DNA from: JALZCH01 sp036387315
Lineage (GTDB): Bacteria; Acidobacteriota; Blastocatellia; Pyrinomonadales; Pyrinomonadaceae
Length of the DNA stretch: 64,000 nt
Direction of reading: 5' to 3'
NCBI GenBank assembly: GCA_036387315.1
Contig: DASVTY010000006.1
Location: 1 to 64,000, forward strand
Part shown: positions 1-8,176 of the stretch, piece after piece
How positions within the stretch are numbered: the first letter of the stretch is position 1
Layout: each line of letters starts with the position of its first letter
Translations under genes and position numbers: made by a program
The notes under the pieces: generated by a model
The model's input: the letters and a program-made list of their open reading frames with translations, nothing else
Databases searched by the model: none
Told to the model about the DNA's origin: nothing

Positions 1-31
1 CCAAGCTGACGGCGGAATGGCGATGTAAATC

Positions 32-63
32 AATTACGAATTTCAAATTACGAATTACGAATT
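32..63. repeat. Degenerate heptamer tandem repeat (AATTACG type)
   Basis: Four tandem 7-base units (AATTACG, AATTTCA, AATTACG, AATTACG) plus part of a fifth sit just before the rhomboid gene. The period of exactly seven is shared with repeats of different sequence elsewhere in the window (17933, 20252, 35072, 39483, 58584), so it belongs to one class of short tandemly repeated repetitive sequence. Confidence 0.75.
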
Positions 64-107
64 GGGTGGGATTCAGTTTTCTTGTATAAGCAATTATCAT
101 TGATTGA

Positions 108-869
108 ATGGGAACTTTTGAGATTAAACCCGAAAACGCGCACAGCGATGAGCGGGCGGAATTTGAGCGGCAGCAGGCGGAAATTCTGACGCGGCGAGTT
201 GAGCTGACGCCGCCGGTTTTTTCTTACATTCTGCTTGGTTCTTTGCTCACCGTTTTTCTGTGTCAGCTTATTGTTGGCGAGGAAAAATCGGTTTTCGCCG
301 CCGGACTTGTTAAGCCTCTGGTTTGGCAGGGCGAGCTTTGGCGGATGCTGACATCTGCTACTTTGCACGGCGGTTTTCTGCATATTTATTTTAACGGGCA
401 GGCTCTTTACAACATCGGCGCAACTATCGAAGCCTTGTCAAACCGCGCGCACGTTTCGATTTGTTTTCTTCTCGCGGCAATCGGCGGCAGCCTTGCCAGT
501 TTATATTTAATGCCCGAAACGACTTCAATCGGCGCGTCGGGCGGAATTATCGGGTTGTTCGGATTTTTGGGCGTTTACGGTTTTAAAAACAAACAACATC
601 TGCCGCCCGGTTTCTTTCGCAACATCATCATTAATCTTTTGCTGATCGCCGCAATCGGCGTCATCGGATACAGTTTTATTGACAACGCCGCGCACGCCGG
701 AGGGCTTGTCGTCGGCACGATTTACGGTTTGCTGACGACTCGCCGAGACGAATTGTTAGAGCCGAAACCCGTCAGCAATTTCGTCAACATTCTCGGCTAC
801 GTTTCGCTTTTGATTGTCGTTGCCGCCGCAATTTTCAGCATTGCGCGAATTTTGAGTTTTCAGCCGTAA
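108..869 (+). CDS. Rhomboid family intramembrane serine protease
   Basis: Polytopic membrane protease of 253 residues that would cleave transmembrane substrates within the lipid bilayer. A hydrophilic N-terminus of about 35 residues is followed by six or seven hydrophobic helices. The rhomboid signatures are present: HGGFLHIYFN (His92, Asn96, oxyanion side), GASGG with the nucleophile Ser144, and the general base His196 in DNAAHAGG. Start is the ATG at 108, right after a heptamer repeat; no strong ribosome-binding site is visible. The gene stands alone, with a long palindrome after it. Substrate cannot be told from sequence. Family assignment is firm. Confidence 0.93.
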   Translation: MGTFEIKPENAHSDERAEFERQQAEILTRRVELTPPVFSYILLGSLLTVFLCQLIVGEEKSVFAAGLVKPLVWQGELWRMLTSATLHGGFLHIYFNGQALYNIGATIEALSNRAHVSICFLLAAIGGSLASLYLMPETTSIGASGGIIGLFGFLGVYGFKNKQHLPPGFFRNIIINLLLIAAIGVIGYSFIDNAAHAGGLVVGTIYGLLTTRRDELLEPKPVSNFVNILGYVSLLIVVAAAIFSIARILSFQP

Positions 870-879
870 ATCTGACGGA

Positions 880-977
880 TTCACCGCAGAGCGCGCAGAG
901 TTTTACACGGAGAAGTCACAGCGAAAATCATAAACTCTGTGTTTTCTCTGTGACTTCTCCGTGCGCTCTGTGGTGAA
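880..977. repeat. Long inverted repeat between genes
   Basis: Two nested inverted arms make one hairpin. TTCACCGCAGAGCGC pairs with GCGCTCTGTGGTGAA, and CACGGAGAAGTCACAG pairs with CTGTGACTTCTCCGTG. It belongs to the same style of dispersed intergenic palindrome as 8050-8154 and 63231-63308. It may terminate transcription, but no U-run follows. Confidence 0.75.
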
Positions 978-995
978 ATTGGTTTTGAGTGTTTT

Positions 996-1583
996 ATGCC
1001 GGAAACAGCCTGGAAATCGCGGACGAAATTCGATTTGATAATGGAAGTTTGGGAAGCTCTCGACTGCGAATCGGTCGGGCGTATTGAGCTTGAAGCGATT
1101 GAAGAAGCGGTGCGCGGGCATTTCGGCGACGGCGCGGTTGAAACTCCGATGACGCTCGCCCGAATGCTTGCCGATGAAGGCGCGGAACTCAGGCACGCTG
1201 AAATTTTAAAGCTCGATGTCGAGCGCCGAACCGAAGACGCTTACGCCGCGCCGTTTCGCAATCTCATCAAGTTCGGCAATTTCGCCGAAGCCGAAACGAC
1301 TTTAAAAAATCTTGAAAATCTGCGGCAGAAATTTGTTCGTGAAAACGACCGCGAAGGTCTGCGGCGTTTGAAATCGAAAACCGTGCAGGCAAAAGAGCGC
1401 GCTCAAATGATTTCCAAAAACGCGCGCGTCGCCCCTGAAAAACGCGAAGAAAAAGCCGAAATCGCCGAATGGTTCAAAATCTGGCTCGAAACGCCCCAAA
1501 TATTTGCCTCGTGGCTGGCTCTCAGAAAACGCGCGCCGGATTTTCAAGAGCGTTTTCTTTCAACCGAAAAAGCAGAAAAATAA
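996..1583 (+). CDS. Conserved-looking hypothetical protein, mostly helical
   Basis: 195 residues, rich in Glu, Lys and Arg, with a long helical stretch at residues 80-150 that could form a coiled coil. No signal peptide or membrane segment, so probably cytoplasmic. I do not recognise a domain. Codon use matches its neighbours and the frame is open from the ATG at 996 to a stop that sits in the first arm of a perfect terminator hairpin, which supports it as a real gene. The first 30 residues (FDLIMEVWEALDCESVG) look like a globular helical domain. No function is offered. Confidence 0.7.
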   Translation: MPETAWKSRTKFDLIMEVWEALDCESVGRIELEAIEEAVRGHFGDGAVETPMTLARMLADEGAELRHAEILKLDVERRTEDAYAAPFRNLIKFGNFAEAETTLKNLENLRQKFVRENDREGLRRLKSKTVQAKERAQMISKNARVAPEKREEKAEIAEWFKIWLETPQIFASWLALRKRAPDFQERFLSTEKAEK

Positions 1584-1610
1584 AAGGTGTGATTATTAAT
1601 CACACCTTTT
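1582..1610. terminator. Bidirectional terminator hairpin
   Basis: A perfect 13-bp stem (AAAAGGTGTGATT, loop ATT, AATCACACCTTTT) with A and T runs on both sides. It lies between convergent genes ending at 1583 (+) and 1633 (-) and contains the stop codon of the upstream gene. Confidence 0.85.
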
Positions 1611-1632
1611 CAATTTAAAACCACATCTGATT

Positions 1633-2754
1633 TTACTTCGTTTGCGCGGTTTTCTTCATTTCGTCCAATTCTTTTTGAAGCTGGACGGTTACTTGTTTCA
1701 GTGCGTTTTTGAGCTGCGCGTCCGATGTTTTTTCAGCGGTTTTGTTTACAGCCATCAGATGCGCGGTTTTTAAAGCCTCTTCTTTGGATACTTTAACGTC
1801 GGGTTCGACGCCCGTTCCTTCCCAGTTTGTTTTGGAAATCGGGTTAATCGCGCGTCCGGTCGGGACAAACGCGCCGAAATGGTCGCTTAACCGAACAACC
1901 GAGCCGGGATGCGCTCCACCGCCCGTTGTTTCGCCGATGATGGTTGCGCGTTTCAAGTTCTTAAGGTTGTAGGTAAATTCTTCACCGGCGGAAAATGTGC
2001 GGTTGCTCGTCAAAACGTAAACGTCTTTGCCATCGTACCGCTTTCCGACGACCGAATTCGGTTTCGTCCAGAATTCCTCGGTTTTATCTTTTGTGCGCGA
2101 GTAAAGGCTGTTGAGGTGAACCGGCTTGTCGCCGAACAGGTATGAAGAGATGAGTTGAACCATCTCCGGACTGCCGCCGCCGTTTTGTCGCAAATCGAAA
2201 ATCAAAGCGTCGGTGTTAGCGACAAAATTCATCGCCGCCGAAACTGTTTCCGCGCCAAGTTCGGAATCTGTAAATCCCCGAAGGTCAATGTACCCGATGT
2301 TTCCCTGAAGTCGCTCAACGCGCTCGAAACCGTAATTTACGCGCGAGACATTTTTTTTGTAGTTTTCTTTTTCTTCAGCGGTCGGCTCGTTTCTTTGGGC
2401 GCGAACCGGAATCACATTTGGCGAAAAACGCACACCGAGATGTTTGTCACGGCTGACGGCTCGCAAATCTTCGGTTAATTTCGCCGCAAAAGCGCGCGAG
2501 CCGGTAATTTGGTCATATTCATTTTTGCTCACGCGGTCGCGGATTGCGGCTTCCATTTGCTTCGCCGTTTCGGGAAAAACGTAAGAGTCGTTGAGCCGTT
2601 TGAGTAGCTCATTGATAACTTGTGTTTTCGTCGCCGCGTCAATCGCCGAATCGGGCTGTTCGCCGCCGTTCGGCGTTTGAGCGGATATGCTTTCGGGGCA
2701 AAGGATGAAAAAGGCTAAAGCCAGTGCGGTCATAAACGAAACTATTTTGTTCAT
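1633..2754 (-). CDS. Secreted S41 family (tail-specific/C-terminal processing) peptidase
   Basis: Serine peptidase of the S41 clan. The start at 2754 (MNKIVSFMTALALA) is preferred over 2769 because GGAGAG lies at correct distance and it gives a clean signal peptide ending near SISAQ. The mature protein has an N-terminal helical region, then the S41 fold. The motif RTFSAGEEF carries the nucleophilic Ser, about residue 255, with the upstream strand DALIFDLRQNGGG typical of the family. There is no clear PDZ domain, which places it with the shorter interphotoreceptor-retinoid-binding-like members rather than CtpA. It probably acts in the periplasm. The next upstream gene on the strand is a TetR regulator about 50 bases away, so the two may be co-transcribed. 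Confidence 0.9.
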   Translation of the reverse strand: MNKIVSFMTALALAFFILCPESISAQTPNGGEQPDSAIDAATKTQVINELLKRLNDSYVFPETAKQMEAAIRDRVSKNEYDQITGSRAFAAKLTEDLRAVSRDKHLGVRFSPNVIPVRAQRNEPTAEEKENYKKNVSRVNYGFERVERLQGNIGYIDLRGFTDSELGAETVSAAMNFVANTDALIFDLRQNGGGSPEMVQLISSYLFGDKPVHLNSLYSRTKDKTEEFWTKPNSVVGKRYDGKDVYVLTSNRTFSAGEEFTYNLKNLKRATIIGETTGGGAHPGSVVRLSDHFGAFVPTGRAINPISKTNWEGTGVEPDVKVSKEEALKTAHLMAVNKTAEKTSDAQLKNALKQVTVQLQKELDEMKKTAQTK

Positions 2755-2803
2755 TTTCTTTCTCTCCATTTCTGTCTGTTTAAAATCATTCTTTTTTTGG
2801 TTT

Positions 2804-3406
2804 TTAGCGGCGCAGCAAACCTGTCAGGAGCAAATCTGCCAACCGCCCGACTCTTTCTTCGATTTCCGAACGCTCGCCGAGTTCTTTTGTGTTTAAGCTG
2901 TAGGGCAAAAGCGAATTAGTTGCGAGCAGCAGAGTTTCGGCGGTTTTTAAAGCGTCAGGAACGGAAAAAATCTTGATTTTGTCGCCTTCCTGCAAAACTT
3001 CCGCAAAAATCTGCGCTTCATCTTCAAAGTATCGTCTCCGACGAGCGAGCAGGGGCGGGCGCAAGTCGGCAAGTAAATCATTGAGACTTTGCGTGTAATG
3101 CTGAACGCTGTCAAAGCGAAACAAAACTCTGGTCAAAAGCATCTCGCGCAAACGTTCATCCGGGGAAGCGTCCGTGCTTGAAATCTCTTTCAAACGTACT
3201 TTCATTCGCTCAATAATGCGGTCAATATGCGAAAGTGCGATTTCCTCTTTGCTCGCAAAATGCAGATAAACCGTGCCTTTGCCGATTCCGACTTCCTGAG
3301 CCAGATCATCAATCGTCATTTTCTTGTAGCCGAAACGGGCTAACAATCTGTCCGTCGCGTCCAAAATTTCGTCTCGAATGCTTTCTCTTTGTATGTTGTT
3401 TTTCAT
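2804..3406 (-). CDS. TetR/AcrR family transcriptional regulator
   Basis: DNA-binding repressor of about 200 residues. The N-terminal helix-turn-helix is plain: MTIDDLAQEVGIGKGTVYLH followed by FASKEEI. The C-terminal two thirds is a helical ligand domain without assignable ligand. I start at the ATG at 3406 (MKNNIQRESI); the upstream extension to 3439 adds 11 residues with no family support. It lies directly upstream of the S41 peptidase on the same strand, so it may control that gene and itself. Confidence 0.9.
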   Translation of the reverse strand: MKNNIQRESIRDEILDATDRLLARFGYKKMTIDDLAQEVGIGKGTVYLHFASKEEIALSHIDRIIERMKVRLKEISSTDASPDERLREMLLTRVLFRFDSVQHYTQSLNDLLADLRPPLLARRRRYFEDEAQIFAEVLQEGDKIKIFSVPDALKTAETLLLATNSLLPYSLNTKELGERSEIEERVGRLADLLLTGLLRR

Positions 3407-3535
3407 TCTGACTGATGACCGGATTTCTATTCGAGTCATTTTATGAACGTAAGGTCAAGGCGAAAAGTTTCAAAAAATCGGATTTTATTTTTAGCTTAGA
3501 TTTTTGATCTTTTATTTCGGGATGAAACGTTTTTA

Positions 3536-3577
3536 GGGAAAAAGCGTTGAATTGAGTTCGATTCAACGCTTTTTCCC
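3536..3577. terminator. Strong hairpin, likely terminator
   Basis: A perfect 17-bp stem (GGGAAAAAGCGTTGAAT and its complement) with an 8-base loop lies upstream of the TetR gene. It would end transcripts reading leftward through the 3581-3667 remnant. Confidence 0.8.
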
Positions 3578-3580
3578 TTT

Positions 3581-3667
3581 TGTCTTGCGGAGCAATAATT
3601 TGAATGCTGCCGGTGCCGCCCGCCGATGTGAAGTTTATGTTTTGCGCATTTTCAAAAACGGTACAAC
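3581..3667 (-). pseudogene. Vestige of a BACON-domain gene
   Basis: About 85 bases are nearly identical to part of the subtilase gene at roughly 5615-5700. Read on the minus strand they still encode AQNINFTSAGGTGS followed by IQIIAPQ, compared with AQNINFTSAGGTGS and IHIIAPQ in the intact BACON domain. No start, no rest of the domain and no continuing homology are present. The piece is trapped between two strong hairpins (3536-3577 and 3687-3724). I read it as the remnant of a deleted paralogue or a small duplication. Confidence 0.6.
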
Positions 3668-3686
3668 TCAAATGATCGAGCTGCAT

Positions 3687-3724
3687 GGAAACGTGGCTGT
3701 TCGATGATGAACAGCCACGTTTCC
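3687..3724. terminator. Terminator hairpin after the sugar dehydrogenase gene
   Basis: A perfect 16-bp stem (GGAAACGTGGCTGTTC and complement) with a 6-base loop begins 23 bases beyond the stop of the minus-strand gene at 3748. Confidence 0.8.
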
Positions 3725-3747
3725 AGGTAAATTGCGAAAGCAAAACC

Positions 3748-5061
3748 CTAACGTTTAGGCGTAATTTTCCAAAGCTCTCCGCTGCTTTGATCCGTAACGA
3801 CATAAAGCGCGCCGTCAGGACCTTGACGGACATCACGGATTCTCTGTCCGCGGTCTGTCAGCAGATGTTCTTCGCCTACGACCCGATTGTTTTTGATAAC
3901 CAGCCGCACAAGTCTTTGTGTTACCAAACCACCGATGAACAAGCTGCCGCGCCAGGCGGGAAAAGCATTTCCCGTGTAGTATTGTGCGCCGGAAGGAGCA
4001 ATTACAGGGTCCCAATAATAAACCGGCTGTTCATATCCTTCGCGCGCCGTTGCCGCGCCCTGAATCTGCTCGCCCGAATATTCTTCGCCGTAGCTGACAA
4101 CCGCCCAGCCGTAATTTTTACCTTTTTCGACCAGATTCAGTTCGTCGCCACCTTTCGGTCCGTGTTCCACCGTCCACAATCTTCCCTGATCGTCGAAGGT
4201 CGCCGACTGAACGTTTCGGTGTCCGATGTCCCATATTTCCGGCAATGCGCCGGATTGCTTGACGAACGGATTATCGGCGGGTACTGAACCGTCCGGGTTG
4301 ATGCGAATGATTTTGCCCAGATGACTGCTTAACTGCTGCGCTTGCGGGCGAGTCGTCATTTTGTCGAAGCGGTCGCCAAGCGTGATGTACAGCTTTCCGT
4401 CAGGTCCGAAAGCGAGGCGGGAACCGAAGTGCAAGCCGTTGTTATAAGTCGGCATCGCTCGGAAAATGATGCTGACTTGTTCGAGATTTCTGCGATCCTG
4501 CGTTAAAACTCCGCGCGCGACGCTTGTTCCGCTCCCGCCTTCGCGCTGTTCGGAAAAGCTCCAGAAAATGGTGCGGTCTTTTTCAAAAGTCGGGCTTAAA
4601 GCAACGTCGAGCAGTCCGCCTTGCCCGCGCGCGGTAATCGGCGGCAAACCGCCTTGCCCGCTGGCGCTAGAAACGCCGCCTTGTCCGACCGGGAGCAATC
4701 CGCCAAGCGGCTCGCCGATTTCGCCTTTAGCCGAAACGATACGCATTTGTCCGGCTTTTTCGGTAATCAAAAAGTCTCCGCCCGGCAGCGGCTCGACCGC
4801 CCAGGGCTGGTTCAAGCCTTTCGCCACCACCGTTACGTCAAAAGCGACATCGGATTTCACCGCGCAAGCGCGAGTTTGTCCGGGAAAAGCGGGTTTTTGT
4901 TCGGGCGCGTTTGCCGTTCTGGTTTCGACCGGCTGACATTGCGAAGTTGAATTCGTCGAATCGGTCGAAGCCGAAGTTTTAGTCGCTTCGCGCTGTGCAC
5001 AAGCCGCGCTGACAGATAGCAGTAACACGGTTAGAACAAACGCAATCTGATTTTTTTTCAT
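3748..5061 (-). CDS. PQQ-dependent aldose sugar dehydrogenase (GSDH/YliI-like)
   Basis: 437 residues. Periplasmic six-bladed beta-propeller that would oxidise aldoses using pyrroloquinoline quinone. An N-terminal export signal ends near SVSAACAQ, possibly a lipoprotein although the -3 residue is unusual. Family landmarks follow in order: GLNQPWAVEPLPGGDFLITE, GGLLDVALSPTF, NNGLHFGSRLAFGPDGKLY, HLGKIIRINPDGS, IWDIGHRNVQ, EHGPKGGDELNL, and a last blade RIRDVRQGPDGALYVVT. Between the first two landmarks there is an extra Gly-Gln-rich stretch with three GQGG repeats (about residues 127-147) not usual in the family. No PQQ synthesis gene is present in the window, so cofactor supply is unknown. Confidence 0.9.
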   Translation of the reverse strand: MKKNQIAFVLTVLLLSVSAACAQREATKTSASTDSTNSTSQCQPVETRTANAPEQKPAFPGQTRACAVKSDVAFDVTVVAKGLNQPWAVEPLPGGDFLITEKAGQMRIVSAKGEIGEPLGGLLPVGQGGVSSASGQGGLPPITARGQGGLLDVALSPTFEKDRTIFWSFSEQREGGSGTSVARGVLTQDRRNLEQVSIIFRAMPTYNNGLHFGSRLAFGPDGKLYITLGDRFDKMTTRPQAQQLSSHLGKIIRINPDGSVPADNPFVKQSGALPEIWDIGHRNVQSATFDDQGRLWTVEHGPKGGDELNLVEKGKNYGWAVVSYGEEYSGEQIQGAATAREGYEQPVYYWDPVIAPSGAQYYTGNAFPAWRGSLFIGGLVTQRLVRLVIKNNRVVGEEHLLTDRGQRIRDVRQGPDGALYVVTDQSSGELWKITPKR

Positions 5062-5173
5062 AGACTTATCGTTCTTAAAAAGACCCCTTGAAATTTAAAG
5101 TTTCAGTTGGTTTGATGCCGTTTCCGAATCAATGATGTCCATATTTTATTCGCCTTTCATAAGAAACGGCTCG

Positions 5174-7018
5174 CTACTTTTGTCTCGCTTTAAAATTCAT
5201 TTGTTCAACGTTTTCGAGCAGATTTATCACCTGCGTTGCCGGTTCGAATGAATATCGTTTGCTGTCCGCCGAGATTATGTAAACTTGTCCTACTTCGACA
5301 TCGGTGAAGCGGTAATAGCCGAACTGATTGGTGCGGGCAAATTTCGCCTCCGATAAACCTGCGCCGTTCAATTCAAGCCGGACATTAGCAATACCGCGTC
5401 CCGTCTCGGTCAAAACCCGACCGCCGATTTCGACTCTCGCGGCTGTCGGCAAGGTGCTCGATTGCGTAATCGTAAAAGTTCGTCCGGCGACTTCGAGCGC
5501 GGCGCTGCGCGGGCTGCCGGTTATATTTGTCTCGACCGAAAAAATTACCTGACCGTTTCCTTCGCCCGGATTCGCTATGATCCAGCTTGCGCTCGGAAAA
5601 CCGGTGTAATCGCAATTTTGCGGAGCGATAATATGAATGCTGCCGGTGCCGCCAGCCGAGGTGAAATTTATGTTTTGCGCCGTCGGCGACGTAAACGTGC
5701 AAGTCGTCGGCTGCTGAATCGCGCGAGCGATGTTTAATCTGCCGCCCGTTTTGACAATTCCGTTCCACTGCGGCAAAACGTCAACCGTATTCATCAACGT
5801 GGCTTTGACCGAAGCGGCGGACAAATTCGGGTTTGCCGCCAGCAGCAGAGCAGCCGCGCCAGCCGCGTGCGGCGCAGCCATCGAAGTTCCGTTCAAAAAC
5901 CCGTAAGCGTTGTCACCGCCGGCAGTGGCGCTTAAAATTCCGCTGCCCGGAGCGGCTAAATCAACGCTTGTCGCGCCGTAATTGGAAAACCCCGATCTGT
6001 TATCGTTTTGGTCGGAAGAGGCGATAGACAAAATGCTCGGACTGTTATAGCCCGCCGGATAAAATGCTTGAGCTTCAATGTTTGCGGAACTGTTTCCGGC
6101 GGCATAAACATTGAGAATGTCTGCTCTCCCGACGGCGTCAATCGCATCTTTCATCGCCTGATCGTAGCCGCAAGCCTCGTTGCAACCGCCATAAGAATTG
6201 TTCGTCACGCGAACGTTCACGCCGCGCGTTTTCATCATCCGAACATAATTGAGAGCTGCGATGACTTTCGCGGACGTTGAATTGCCGTTCGCGTCGAAAA
6301 TTTTGACAGTCATCAAACCGACGTTCCAATTCACGCCGACAACGCCTTTACCATTGTTGCCGGCGGCGCCGATTGTCCCGGCGACGTGTGTTCCGTGACT
6401 GCCTTCAGCGCTCGGATCGGCGTCGTTATTGGCGAAATCGTAACCGATTTTGTCGTCAACATAACCGTTCGCGTCGTCGTCAATGCCGTTGCCGGAAATT
6501 TCGCCCGGATTTTGCCAGATGTTAGCGGCTATATCTTCGTGTGTGCGCCGTATGCCGGTGTCGAGCACAGCGACAACGATGTTTGAATTTCCGGTCGTCG
6601 TATCCCAAGCCGCAGGCGCAGAGATTTTCTGCATTCCGTACAAATTGCCAAAACCTGTGTCATTCGGCGTAGTTTCCGCAAGGCGGTAAATGTAATTCGG
6701 CTGGGCGTATTCGACTTCGGGAGATTTTGCGTATTGAGCCAGAGCTTGTTCGGTTGAAATGTTGTCTGGCAATTTAACAACCTGCCAGCCGAGTTCGAAA
6801 AATTCTTTTGTCACGCTTGCGCCGTTTTCGGCGTGAAGCGAGCTTAAATTTTCGAACGCCGATTCACCTTTGAATTTGACGAGCAGCTCGCCGGGAACGA
6901 AATTGTCTCGTTTGGAAATAGCTTTCGCTTGAGCCGATTGTGGCGCAAACGGCAATTTTGAGAGGAAAAACGCCGACGCAAACGTCGCAAACAACACGAA
7001 CAAATAAACCTTTTTCAT
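5174..7018 (-). CDS. Secreted subtilisin-like S8 protease with BACON and carboxypeptidase-regulatory-like C-terminal domains
   Basis: 614 residues. A signal peptide (MKKVYLFVLFATFASAFF) is followed by a fervidolysin-type propeptide (about 40-110, VPGELLVKFKG), then the S8 catalytic domain with Asp153 (VAVLDTG), His211 (GSHGTHVAGT) and Ser379 (NGTSMAAPHAAG). Residues 440-520 form a BACON domain containing SWIIANPGEGNGQV. Residues 528-610 form a beta-sandwich of the carboxypeptidase regulatory type, with GRGIANVRLELNG and NQFGYYRFTDVEVG. Complete and intact. It would be an extracellular or surface-attached endoprotease, its C-terminal domains serving attachment. A fragment of its BACON region is repeated at 3581-3667. 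Confidence 0.95.
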   Translation of the reverse strand: MKKVYLFVLFATFASAFFLSKLPFAPQSAQAKAISKRDNFVPGELLVKFKGESAFENLSSLHAENGASVTKEFFELGWQVVKLPDNISTEQALAQYAKSPEVEYAQPNYIYRLAETTPNDTGFGNLYGMQKISAPAAWDTTTGNSNIVVAVLDTGIRRTHEDIAANIWQNPGEISGNGIDDDANGYVDDKIGYDFANNDADPSAEGSHGTHVAGTIGAAGNNGKGVVGVNWNVGLMTVKIFDANGNSTSAKVIAALNYVRMMKTRGVNVRVTNNSYGGCNEACGYDQAMKDAIDAVGRADILNVYAAGNSSANIEAQAFYPAGYNSPSILSIASSDQNDNRSGFSNYGATSVDLAAPGSGILSATAGGDNAYGFLNGTSMAAPHAAGAAALLLAANPNLSAASVKATLMNTVDVLPQWNGIVKTGGRLNIARAIQQPTTCTFTSPTAQNINFTSAGGTGSIHIIAPQNCDYTGFPSASWIIANPGEGNGQVIFSVETNITGSPRSAALEVAGRTFTITQSSTLPTAARVEIGGRVLTETGRGIANVRLELNGAGLSEAKFARTNQFGYYRFTDVEVGQVYIISADSKRYSFEPATQVINLLENVEQMNFKARQK

Positions 7019-7160
7019 TAACTAAAGCTCCTAAAAAATCGAAAAGAGGAAACGGAATTATTTTGCAGATGACTTTTAAGCTAAACGATTATAAAACTTT
7101 AATCGCGTTAATGAAAAGATGCCTTATATCTTGTAAACTTTGCAGTTTATTATTAGCAGC

Positions 7161-8018
7161 GTGAAAATCTTTCTTTACACTGTTCTGGCGCTTATCGCTT
7201 TTGCCGCAAATTCTTTGCTGTGCCGTCTGGCGCTCAGCCGGAATGCGATTGACGCGGCGACTTTTTCCGCCGTTCGTCTCGCTTCCGGCGCGTTGATTCT
7301 TTTAATCATCGCGTTCGCAGTCAATCGAAAATCAGCTTTTTCTTCAAATGCCGATGCAGTTTCGGCGTTTTGGTTATTTCTGTACGCCATCGCTTTTTCT
7401 TTTGCGTATTTGAGTTTGAGCGCCGGAACGGGCGCTTTGATTTTATTCGGCGCGGTGCAGGCGACGATGATAATTTACGTGCTTTTCAAAGGCGAGCGAT
7501 TTTTTCGGAGCGAATGGGTCGGATTGCTTTTAGCGATTGCGGGGTTAATTTATTTGCTGCTGCCCGGTTTGTCCGCGCCTTCGGTGTCGGGCGCGGCTCT
7601 GATGCTCGTAGCGGGAATTGCATGGGGCTTTTATTCGCTTTTGGGGCGCGGCGCGCAGAATCCTTTGACAAACACCGCAAATAATTTTCTTTACTCGCTG
7701 CCTTTTGTTTTCGCTGTAAATTTGGCGATTCTTCTGTTCGGCAATCCTCACGTTTCGACAAACGGTATTTTGCTGGCGATTCTGTCGGGCGCAGTAACTT
7801 CGGGTTTGGGTTATGTCATTTGGTATGCGGCTTTAAAAGGTTTGACTTCGATTCAAGCTGCGATGGTGCAGCTCGCCGTTCCGGTTTTGGCGGCAATCAG
7901 CGGCGTTATAATTCTTTCGGAAACTTTGTCACTGCGATTAATAATTTCCGCAATTATGATTTTGGGCGGGATTGCGCTCGCGGTTTTGAGCCGTCAAATC
8001 GCTAAAAAACGCGAATAA
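7161..8018 (+). CDS. EamA/DMT superfamily transporter
   Basis: About 285 residues in ten predicted membrane helices, made of two EamA repeats; the second begins near GAALMLVAGIAWGFYSLLGR. It is a drug/metabolite transporter type exporter with unknown substrate. The open frame can begin at TTG 7140, but the GTG at 7161 gives a conventional first helix (MKIFLYTVLALIAFAANSLL), so I prefer that start. Neither site has a good ribosome-binding sequence. It is divergent from the subtilase gene. Family certain, substrate unknown. Confidence 0.88.
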   Translation: MKIFLYTVLALIAFAANSLLCRLALSRNAIDAATFSAVRLASGALILLIIAFAVNRKSAFSSNADAVSAFWLFLYAIAFSFAYLSLSAGTGALILFGAVQATMIIYVLFKGERFFRSEWVGLLLAIAGLIYLLLPGLSAPSVSGAALMLVAGIAWGFYSLLGRGAQNPLTNTANNFLYSLPFVFAVNLAILLFGNPHVSTNGILLAILSGAVTSGLGYVIWYAALKGLTSIQAAMVQLAVPVLAAISGVIILSETLSLRLIISAIMILGGIALAVLSRQIAKKRE

Positions 8019-8049
8019 ATTAACTTGTGTTTGGGGTAAGAAAATTTGA

Positions 8050-8154
8050 ACCGCCGAGACGCGGAGTTAAGAATTGAAGAAAATAGTTTGAGTGAAAAAC
8101 TCTTGCATTCCACACTCTTTTTCTAAAAACTCGGCGTCTCCGCGTCTCGGCGGT
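8050..8154. repeat. Intergenic inverted repeat (ACCGCCGAGACGCGGAG type)
   Basis: Perfect 17-base arms (8050-8066 and 8138-8154) lie between convergent genes. The right side also holds a shifted internal copy (CTCGGCGTCTCCGCG). It resembles 880-977 and the imperfect palindrome at 63231-63308 in wording and placement. Confidence 0.75.
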
Positions 8155-8176
8155 GAAAAAATCCTTAAATCGAAAC

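Noticed and set aside
3441..3836. 131-codon minus-strand frame
   Set aside because: It runs through both hairpins and the end of the sugar dehydrogenase gene in another frame; only the BACON remnant inside has meaning.
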